The translations under genes were made by a program, and so were the position numbers. The notes beneath the pieces were generated by a model, which saw nothing but the letters and a program-made list of their open reading frames with translations, was not told the origin of the DNA and searched no databases. From Euperipatoides rowelli (Eukaryota; Onychophora; Udeonychophora; Euonychophora; Peripatopsidae): a stretch of DNA of 14,531 nucleotides. Shown one piece after another: positions 7,937-14,531 of this stretch (positions within the stretch are counted from its first letter, which is position 1; each line of letters opens with the position of its first letter). The DNA lies in assembly GCA_003024985.2 (NCBI GenBank), contig PXIH01S0033517.1. One strand, 5' to 3'.

Positions 7937-9830
7937 CATATTTATTAGAGGTAATAATTATGAACAATGATATTATGATAACATGAACTAATTGAGTTGA
8001 AAAGTAAAGAAATGTGAAACATTAAGTTAAAAACTTTCATATAAGATATAACAAAAACAATTAAAAGTTAATATAACCTGGAAAGATGTATATGTCATGA
8101 GTTACAATTTATTTGTGGTCCAGCGAATACCAACAATAATCTTATGCACTCAGCGATAAGTCGTTACCAAATCATGAAACAAAAATGAATCTAGTAGACA
8201 ATGATGAGAGTATGGATGAATGTATGATTATAAACAAAAGTAGTGATATAAATTATATTTTTTTTTAAAATTGAAAATAGGCTTGAGAAAGATTTCAGGA
8301 GATGCGTCCATAGTGACGCATGCGCATTATCAATGTCTTGAGTTTCCAGTTTGTTATTAAAATTTATTATTCAATTAAATTTGATTTTGATTTTGGATTT
8401 TGATACTGCATCTGATTGTCTTGGCAGGTAATAGGGATTAAACTTGAATCTTTTAGGGGGAAAGTTATCCATGCTAGATTCAGTTATCCCAGCAAGAACA
8501 AAATAAACAATTTTTGGAAACTACCATAAATATAACTTCTCTTCTAGATAGAAAACATCTTATATTTGACCCAAAAAAATGTGACCCCTCATTTTTAATT
8601 TCTTTTTAAATAAGCACTGTATGTCAATCAAAAAACAAACGTAGGCTTAAATATAAACTCCAATTACCCAACTTAGAAAATTTTTGGTATAGTGATATTA
8701 AGAAAAGAAAAACAGATTCCTAATTCTAAATTTCAAATAATTTATTGTATTAATAACTTTGTAAAGTTAAAAACATGCCCATTTTATTTACAAATTATTC
8801 TAAATGATTTCTTGTTACTATCATTAGAAAATAGTTTTTATGAAATTGTACAGTATAATGAGAGGTATATAATTATTGATTAAACATGATATACTGTATG
8901 TCTTAATTTATTACTGGAAACAATTCTTATATAACTCTTTTTCAAAGATATAAAAACACAACATAAGATGTGTTCTGAGTAAATCATGATTCATAAACGA
9001 GTTGAAAGTAAAAGAAATATTGGTTGCAATTGTTGGGAATTTCTTTCCAAGGTCTTGACTGCAAACATGGACAATGTCAACTATCTAATAAGTGAACTAA
9101 ATTGCAATCCAATACAAAAAAATATCTAATCAATTTCAATTAACTGCTTTCACACTTTAAATGTTTAATGTGTGTAAGAAAGACAAAGAAATAAATTTTG
9201 ATCAATTTAAGAAAGATAAAAGCTCAACTGCATATTTTAATTAATATTGAAAAACAAGACAGTTTATTGTACTAAGCATACATGTATTAATACAATTACG
9301 GACAAAAATGAATAATGCATTAGAAAAGAACTATTTTAAATCTAAATAATACTGATAAAACAAAATCATAATAATATGTACAATAGTTCTAGCCTCTAAA
9401 TAATTTGATTTAAGGAGAAGAGTAAGCAGAGTTAACCCTTTTACAAATAAATTAAGTAAACCTACTGTGCATCATACCTAAAGAATTTAACAAAGTCAAT
9501 TTGTATTGTATTAAATATTAAGTATGTTTAAGAAATAAATGAAAAAAATGATTTAAAGTTAAAAAAAATTATTCATGATGAAATGAAAATGGGAAAAAGA
9601 GGTAATTATGCCAGTCGGTTAAAACTTGACACTAGACAATATTTTGTAATTTATATTTGCTCACCCTCAGACAGGTAGTGATGTCATTTTCTTTCTAGCA
9701 AAACATGCTCATTTCTTTCACTATGTTGTTCAACAATAGACATGATGTTGTGTTTGGCAGCAGATTTTCATATCTGGATATGGCACTTTTTAAATTCTCT
9801 CTTCTTCCACAGCCAAAGTTTTTAAATCAC
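7937..9830. other. 1.9-kb AT-rich stretch without recognisable genes
   Basis: I see no convincing coding region, RNA gene or element ends between the two copies of the duplicated segment. Short open frames exist (for example 8692-8883 plus), but they are Ile/Asn/Phe/Leu-rich, as random AT-rich DNA would give. The one GC-rich island, near 8302-8323, is listed separately. Confidence 0.5.
8302..8323. promoter_or_regulatory. GC-rich palindrome resembling CRE/NRF-1 sites
   Basis: TGCGTC at 8304-8309 is followed by GACGCA at 8316-8321, an exact 6-base inverted repeat with a 6-base spacer. This runs into GCATGCGCA, close to the NRF-1 consensus (TGCGCATGCGCA; the minus strand reads TGCGCATGCGTC). 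It is isolated in very AT-rich DNA, with no gene nearby to regulate. Binding is speculation. Confidence 0.3.
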
Positions 9831-10006
9831 ATGACATTGAATCCATAGAATACCGCCAAAGGCACAACACCAAAGAAGTGTGCCACCCTAATTCTCAACC
9901 AAAGTTAGATAAAGTTCACTATCACCACACTTAAACTTTTTGATCACTCTGAAAGAAATCCAACCTGTGCCCCACCCCCGTAGTTTATACCCATCTAAGG
10001 TTCAGG
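9831..10006 (-). repeat. Copy 2 of the 176-bp duplicated segment
   Basis: This is in the same orientation as copy 1, with no mismatch over 9831-9979. Differences follow at 9980 and 9987, plus short indels up to about 10006. Copy 2 stops abruptly at 9831: beyond it there is no LINE coding sequence, whereas copy 1 continues for another 450 bases. A 5' piece without the 3' part is the opposite of normal LINE truncation, which favours a recent duplication or template switch. Confidence 0.9.
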
Positions 10007-10558
10007 ACAATGTATCCAGGTAACCCAAATAAGTGCACACTTTTAAATATGTAATCTTTTAAAGAATTTTGATTCTAGCTAAACATGTGTTCCTGGGTCA
10101 TTTTGCACCCCACCCCACCCCTCCCGAACGAATGATAAGTGTGCATGTGCACTTGATGGGCATTCTGTGATAGTAAGATGTGACTTGTTTTATATATTAT
10201 ATTTTTTATTTTTAACACACTTAATAAGACGCACGCATGGACATCTTAGAAATGAAAAAGGAAACAACATTACTTACAAGTGCAAATTCTTAATTTTTTT
10301 TAAACAAACCCTTCCCATATTTAACTTTAACAATGTTTTTGCCTATTTGCCTGTTTATTTCTTTATTCTACTATACTTTTATCTACATAATTTAAGTTCA
10401 GATAATACAGTAAAACAATGGCATGATAATAGCTGGGTTAAGTTGATTGAAAAACTGATTGAAAGTTTTTACTTGTACAATATTTTCATGCAACATAATG
10501 AGTATGATCGACACAGTGGCATTTTCTGATGAATGAAATACAGTAATAGCGGCATGAT
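10007..10558. other. Stretch without a supported gene
   Basis: Apart from the C-rich tract, I see nothing I can support. A 120-codon open frame at 10167-10529 (plus) encodes a Phe/Tyr/Leu/Asn-rich sequence with no known motif and with the composition expected from AT-rich non-coding DNA. I do not call it a gene. Confidence 0.45.
10108..10125 (-). other. Potential G-quadruplex (minus strand)
   Basis: The plus strand reads CCCC A CCCC A CCCC T CCC, so the minus strand has four G-runs of 3-4 bases separated by single bases. This meets the usual G3+N1-7 rule with the shortest loops, a combination known to give stable quadruplexes. It lies about 100 bases upstream (in minus-strand sense) of copy 2 of the duplicated segment. 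Confidence 0.7.
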
Positions 10559-10560
10559 TA

Positions 10561-10604
10561 CAGTTTATGGTTCCCTCTTTCATAGATGGCCACCAAATCC
10601 AGAC
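10561..10604 (+). repeat. Left terminal inverted repeat of the ~1-kb element
   Basis: This matches the reverse complement of 11543-11583: AGTTTA[T/C]GGTTCCC, a short variable T-rich part, then CCAAATCCAGAC. Its last six bases (CCAGAC, 10599-10604) also begin the inner foldback arm. Confidence 0.65.
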
Positions 10605-10739
10605 TTATATTAGCGATAATTAGCAAACGCATTCCTAATTTCAAAATATTGAATTACCGTATTTTTTTTTTGTTTTTCAGCAATTCAATATTTTTGAAAA
10701 TAGGAATGAATCTATTAATTATCACTAATTTACGTCTGG
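10599..10739. repeat. Foldback: 57-bp inverted repeat with 26-bp loop
   Basis: The arm 10599-10655 begins CCAGACTTATATTAGCGATA and pairs with the reverse complement of 10682-10739, which begins CCAGACGTAAATTAGTGATA. Both finish in AATATTGAATT next to the loop. Identity is about 80% by eye. The loop holds a T-rich run ending TTTTTCAG. The transcript or single strand could form a long hairpin. Confidence 0.85.
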
Positions 10740-10805
10740 TATTATAAAAATATTGCAACAAAATACTAAAATCAAAACGAACAAACTAAATTATTATATT
10801 ATTTA

Positions 10806-11012
10806 GAATATTTCATTACATTACTAACAATAACTTTGACCCTAAACTCTAAGTGTAACAACGTGTGAAATCGATACACAAAATGTGTAATAATCAATTT
10901 TGTAATATTTTGAATATTTCATTACATAACTTACCGTAACCCTTNCGTGTGAAATCGACTAAGCTATTGGCCGGATGCACAAAATGTGTAATAATCGATT
11001 TTATAATATAAC
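10806..11012. repeat. Two tandem copies of a ~106-bp unit
   Basis: Each copy starts GAATATTTCATTACAT (10806 and 10912), then has CGTGTGAAATCGA (about 10862 and 10947), then CACAAAATGTGTAATAATC (about 10877 and 10978), and ends in a TTTTRTAATAT stretch. The copies differ by substitutions and by an internal insertion/deletion. One N lies in the second copy (10945). Confidence 0.8.
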
Positions 11013-11244
11013 AATCGTATAACAATGTAAACGTACACAGAAGTTCCTCAAAATCTAAAACGATGCCAAATGAAGTCGAATTAATAGAAATAAAAAAAAT
11101 CATATTTTATTGTTGACATTAACAAAAAAAAAACAGAAATGAATTAGAAGCTAGTACCAGCAAAACTACCTATCAAGAAATTAAAGATTTAAAGACCCTA
11201 CATGGGAAGGACTTGGGAAGAACTGAATTATTAAACGTATTAAA

Positions 11245-11450
11245 AATTTCATACTTGCCTAAACAAAAACCCACCAAATAATGAATAAAAATTGCATACT
11301 AACTTAAAGACAAACCCACCAAATAATGAAATAAACAATCATAAAAAGAAAATATAACGTTACTTCAACAACAACCATATTTACAAAATCCTAAAGAATA
11401 AATATAATCTACACTTACCATAAAACTTGAAAACCCACCATCTAGTTCGT
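11245..11450. repeat. Short degenerate minisatellite (CCCACCAAATAATGA)
   Basis: AAACCCACCAAATAATGAA occurs at 11267-11285 and 11312-11330, a 45-base period; each is preceded by a related CATACTTGCC/CATACTAACT block. A third, more diverged unit ends AAAACCCACCATCTAG near 11445. There is no open frame through it. Confidence 0.6.
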
Positions 11451-11542
11451 TGAAAAAAAAAAAAGTAAATTACACAATACACATGCTATAAAAACCCACA
11501 CATGCTCTCAAAATCAACAAATCATTCAATTCTCGATAATTT

Positions 11543-11583
11543 GTCTGGATTTGGCAGTCAATAAAAAAGGGGAACCGTAAACT
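11543..11583 (-). repeat. Right terminal inverted repeat of the ~1-kb element
   Basis: This reads GTCTGGATTTGG at 11543-11554 and GGGGAACCGTAAACT at 11569-11583 on the plus strand, the inverted counterpart of the left end with a few substitutions and a 3-base length difference. Confidence 0.65.
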
Positions 11584-12592
11584 AGAATCTAGCCAGAATA
11601 GCTACAGTATATGTATCTTCAAACAGTATTACTAAAATTGTTCAACTGGTGGACTAAAATGCCCTTTTACAATAAGCAAATGAATTCATTTGACTGAAAT
11701 AACAGGCCAATAAAATCTCTGCTACACCATGAAATAAATGAGATTCAATAATAGTGTTTTCCATAGAAATTTATAAAAATTATATAATACAGTTTCCATG
11801 TTGGCCAAGAGTGGAAAGTTAAAGGAAAAAAAAAAATTCTAAAAGTTTAAAATCTTTTTAAACATTTCTGATTTTCTGATGTCAAAGATAGTCAGAAGAG
11901 CAACTTTTTGGTCCTAGCTCTTCTGTAAAATTTAATCGCTAACTAAGAGCATAATAATCTTGTGTTTTAAAAATAACTATTTTTAAAAAAAAAGATGTGG
12001 AAGGGAGAAATTGTTAATTTTTTTTAAAAAAATATTTTTTAAAAGAAAAAAAAGTTATATTTTCATTGGCTGTCATGAGGATAACTTGATGTATCAATCA
12101 ATCCATCTGATTTAGCCTAATCTATCAATGTTTTTATCAGTCTCAGTTTAAAATACTTTTATTTTTTCATCTTTACATTTAGCTTTTCTAATAAAGTTTG
12201 CCTTCAATGCTGGCAGTTCAAATGTGAGATATACAGTATTACGGTATCAAAGTAAAAAATTACAGCTCAAATATATTTTATGACAAGTGGGTGAAATGTG
12301 TTTGTTTTTAGAAGATAATTCTAAACAGTAACTTTGAAAGGATTAGAGGTATGAAAAAGTCTACACATATTAATATAACAATTGACAAGATAATTAATAA
12401 AACTTACCTGGAGGATACAATTCTGTTATTCCCTACACATTAATAATAAGCTTTAAGCTACTCAGGATTTCATATCTTTCTAATCATTTCCATTAAGAGG
12501 AAATAACAAAGGGGGTAGGAAATAATGAATGAAATAGCTTATTATTGTCATTATTATGAAACGAAACCTGAAATAATACAATACTAATAATG
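11584..12592. other. AT-rich stretch without recognisable features
   Basis: Nothing coding is supported. It contains long A and T runs, especially 11970-12060 where T8 A7 TAT6 A4 alternations make weak self-complementary low-complexity DNA. Confidence 0.5.
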
Positions 12593-13817
12593 CAGGGTTT
12601 ATGCTGCCACTAGTATTTTAGCCAAATGCTAATAAATCTAAGATTTTGCTAATTTTTGGCGCAGAATAATTAGCCAAAATGCTATTTATAAATTTTTAAA
12701 TACAACTTTAATAATGGAATTTCAGTATTAAAATTTATTTNGCTATGAACATTATATTTTTGTTAAAATTTGTCTACTATTTAATTATCCAAATGGCTCA
12801 TTATATTTTTTGTTCAGCTTAATCACTGCTAATGCTTACAGGTTTTTTTTTTTTTTAAATATAAATTACTTTAGAGCTTGAAATAATTGTAACATGCTTA
12901 AAAAAAAACTAATATTAAACCAGTGAAACTAGTTCATAATAATTTCATAAAAACGTCTCATCATTTAAAAAAAAATTGTATAACTTGTAGTATTTGTGGA
13001 CTAGCTTCAAAGCTGAGTTTTTACAGTATTCCTAATTATTTTTTAGTTACAGTAGTTTATTTTTTAAAACTAAAACAAAATAAAACTGACACATTTTCAT
13101 ACTTGAACTAAAATATTGACAATAGAAGTAATACTGTGAAAGATGTCATTAGAACGCTACACTGCTCACCAATAAAAGCATAATTGAAACCTTTTATTAT
13201 AATAAAAGTAATGCCAAACACAATCTGATGATTCATGATGAAATAGTCTGTTAATCAACTAGCACAAAACCCATAAAAATACTCAAAATATGCAATATGG
13301 CCTCTTTATGCTTCTACAGACGCTAATTGCACCTTATTTTATTCTCACATGTTATGCAATTTATAAAATTTGCTCCACAAAAAATATACCATTTGTCCCA
13401 TTTTGATGTTTCAAATAGTGCAATTTGCACATTTTGATTTTAAAATTTAGCCTAATGTAGCCTATACTACTAACAAAAAAAACTGGCTACATTTGCTCCG
13501 ACATAATAATATGATCATCCAAAATACTTGAGTTCACTTTACACTCTAAAAATATCCACCTTTAACCTCCAAAAATATATAATTGAACATAATTATTCCT
13601 CAAAAGCTATTAGGCTATCAACTTTGTATGCATAAAAATATAGTTACTGTATTAATAAAAATAAAAAAAATAAGCAAGCAAAAATGTTCTATTTATTTAA
13701 ATTGTTTTCTAAAAAAAATTGGGCTATTACAACACAAAATGTGGGCTACTGGCACATTAAGAATGGTAACCCATAAGGCTAGTACCATAAAAAAATCCTA
13801 ATTTCAAACATCTCCAG
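12593..13817. mobile_element. Possible remnant of a hAT-like non-autonomous element
   Basis: The left part starts CAGGGTTTATGCTGCCACTA (12593) and holds TTTTAGCC, GCTAAT and AATTAGCC phrases up to about 12690. The right part (about 13430-13817) holds TTTAGCCTAATGTAGCC, CTGGCTAC, TGGGCTATTAC, GTGGGCTACTGG, AAGGCTAGTACC and finally CCTAATTTCAAACATCTCCAG. Invertebrate and fish hAT non-autonomous elements often begin CAGxGTTxGAAATTAGCC and are rich in alternating GGCTA/TAGCC; that is recalled knowledge. I could not find matching 8-bp target duplications and the two outermost ends do not pair cleanly, so this may be two unrelated old fragments. Confidence 0.25.
13191..13208. repeat. Perfect 18-bp AT-rich palindrome
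   Basis: CTTTTATTATAATAAAAG equals its own reverse complement. It is AT-rich, so chance is a real possibility; no flanking inverted repeat extends it. Confidence 0.6.
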
Positions 13818-14531
13818 GATATTCCTTAGTGGTTTCCATTCCAAAATTGATGGACTTTAATTATTATCAGTAGTTTAACTAGATAGCACTGTAATTAATC
13901 TCTCTCTTTTTTTTTAGATATTTTAAAAGAGCTGTTAATTTAGCTTTAAAACAAGCCATTACAAAGTTTGTAAGTTGGATAGAACTTGAGATTGCTAGTT
14001 TTTCCAGAAATTTTTTTTTTTTTTTTTACATTTTAAACTTAACTTAATATGGAAGATCTAGCCAACATTTTTATTTCCGATTCATCAAAATTTATGCTGA
14101 ATGTTTTTCTGGATTTGAAGAGTACAGCGCTAATGAACTCGATGACATTGACAGTTTAAATAGCAACACTACTGTTGTTGATAATGATTAAGATTAGTTA
14201 TTAAAGTCTAATGCTGATGATTTTTTTATATGAAATGAGAAGTTTAATAAATGACAAAGAAGCGATTTTGAGAAGTGAACACTGGATCTCAGGTAGTATT
14301 CTCGGGTTTTTCAAGGTTTGTGGATTTAACATCTTTAAGGCCAAAACATTATAAAAAAACTATTTGCAACTTGACTAATGGAAATTTTACATTTTTTACA
14401 AATGCTTACCAAAAAAATGCTGCACGCGTTTGTTTTCCAGTCCGAAGTTTTAGCTAAGTATTCTTTAATTATTTTATATTTTGGGTGTAGATTTGCAATT
14501 AATATTTATTTTCTAATTAATTTATTGGTTG
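13818..14531. other. Window end: short open stretches, nothing identified
   Basis: A pyrimidine tract ending in TAG at about 13900-13917 is followed by 50 bases open in one frame (YFKRAVNLALKQAITKF) and then GTAAGT at about 13970, an exon-like arrangement. A second open stretch at about 14046-14189 on the plus strand reads ...AECFSGFEEYSANELDDIDS.... A third, 14275-14457, has a fairly balanced composition (GFSRFVDLTSLRPKHYKKT, NAYQKNAARVCFPVRSFS). I recognise none of these. They could be diverged exons or pieces of another mobile element. Confidence 0.35.

Larger units (their letters stand above)
10561..11583. mobile_element. Probable ~1-kb non-autonomous DNA transposon (MITE-like)
   Basis: The left end, CAGTTTATGGTTCCC (from 10561), and the right end, whose reverse complement starts AGTTTACGGTTCCCC at 11583, match for about 42 bases. 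Both finish in CCAAATCCAGAC. The left end is preceded by TA (10559-10560) and begins CAGT, as many Tc1/mariner-type elements do. The right flank (AGAATCT) shows no clear TA, so the right terminus may be eroded. No transposase is present; the interior is filled with a foldback, tandem repeats and a short minisatellite. Family assignment is inference. Confidence 0.6.

Noticed and set aside
8692-8883. 63-codon open frame on the plus strand
   Set aside because: It is short, Ile/Asn/Leu-rich, and has no motif or similarity I recognise. It is expected by chance in this base composition.
10030-10155. AAGTGCACACTT (about 10031) and AAGTGTGCATGTGCACTT (about 10138) as an element's inverted ends
   Set aside because: The match is short and imperfect, and no terminal structure or duplication surrounds it.
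10167-10529. 120-codon open frame on the plus strand
   Set aside because: Its Phe/Tyr/Leu/Asn-rich composition matches AT-rich random DNA. There are no motifs, it overlaps an antisense open frame, and no splice or promoter context is visible.
10660-10682. T-rich tract ending TTTTTCAG as a splice acceptor
   Set aside because: It is the loop of the 57-bp foldback and no open exon follows, so chance is the simpler explanation.
10894-11103. Minus-strand open frame of 69 codons
   Set aside because: It lies across the 106-bp tandem repeat and an N base inside a non-autonomous element, so it is a by-product of repeat sequence.
11970-12060. A/T run alternations as a possible stem-loop or scaffold attachment site
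   Set aside because: Simple low-complexity A and T runs pair trivially with one another, and there is no specific structure to support a function.
12923-13801. Short open frames at 12923-13111 and 13583-13801
   Set aside because: They are Lys/Asn/Ile-rich and run through poly-A stretches; the second overlaps GGCTA-rich repeat-like sequence. No protein family is recognisable.
1-14531. CRISPR array, bacterial operon, rRNA or tRNA genes
   Set aside because: There are no regularly spaced short repeats, no bacterial ribosome-binding-site/ORF pattern, and no tRNA A/B-box or rRNA signature on either strand.

Overview
The window is non-bacterial, AT-rich nuclear DNA (about 70% A+T by eye, with two N positions, so a draft assembly). 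It most likely comes from an invertebrate animal. The evidence is a CR1/Jockey-type LINE, a second LINE fragment with a 2A-like peptide remnant, and a decayed gene of a FEN1-like/CXC protein family that I know from cnidarian, mollusc and arthropod genomes. I cannot name the phylum. I found no intact host gene, rRNA, tRNA or CRISPR array; almost everything recognisable is mobile-element debris.

Layout. Positions 1-779 are non-coding, with a degenerate GATA-rich tract. Positions 780-3778 hold a plus-strand non-LTR retrotransposon: an endonuclease domain kept in one frame with four stops, a frameshifted reverse transcriptase whose motifs are still readable, a 3' UTR and a short AAAT-type tail. 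Positions 3874-7281 form a complete but dead DNA transposon. It has imperfect terminal inverted repeats (TIRs) of about 240-265 bp, a probable 3-bp TAA target duplication, and one internal gene relic that ends in a Tesmin/TSO1-like CXC cluster and carries a FEN1/PIN-like nuclease signature. Positions 7312-7824 (minus strand) are the amino-terminal piece of another LINE, with a hydrophobic segment followed by the 2A-like remnant GIELNPGS. Its 5' part (7761-7936) recurs at 9831-10006, with 149 identical bases in a row.

Positions 7937-9830 are featureless AT-rich DNA apart from a small GC-rich palindrome at about 8302-8323. A four-run C-rich tract at 10108-10125 could form a G-quadruplex on the minus strand. 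Positions 10561-11583 look like a non-autonomous DNA transposon of about 1 kb with TIRs of about 42 bp, a nested 57-bp foldback, a 106-bp tandem repeat and a short minisatellite. Positions 12593-13817 hold scattered TAGCC/GGCTA phrases that may be old hAT-like ends. The last 700 bases have two short open stretches and one exon-like piece, none identified.

The parts do not work together as a pathway. They record successive insertions: LINE and transposon copies landed side by side, decayed, and in one case were duplicated recently. The most interesting object is the 3.4-kb transposon, because a FEN1-like nuclease plus CXC gene between long TIRs with a 3-bp target duplication suggests an Academ-like, or not yet named, superfamily. 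This rests on my reading of motifs, not on a search.
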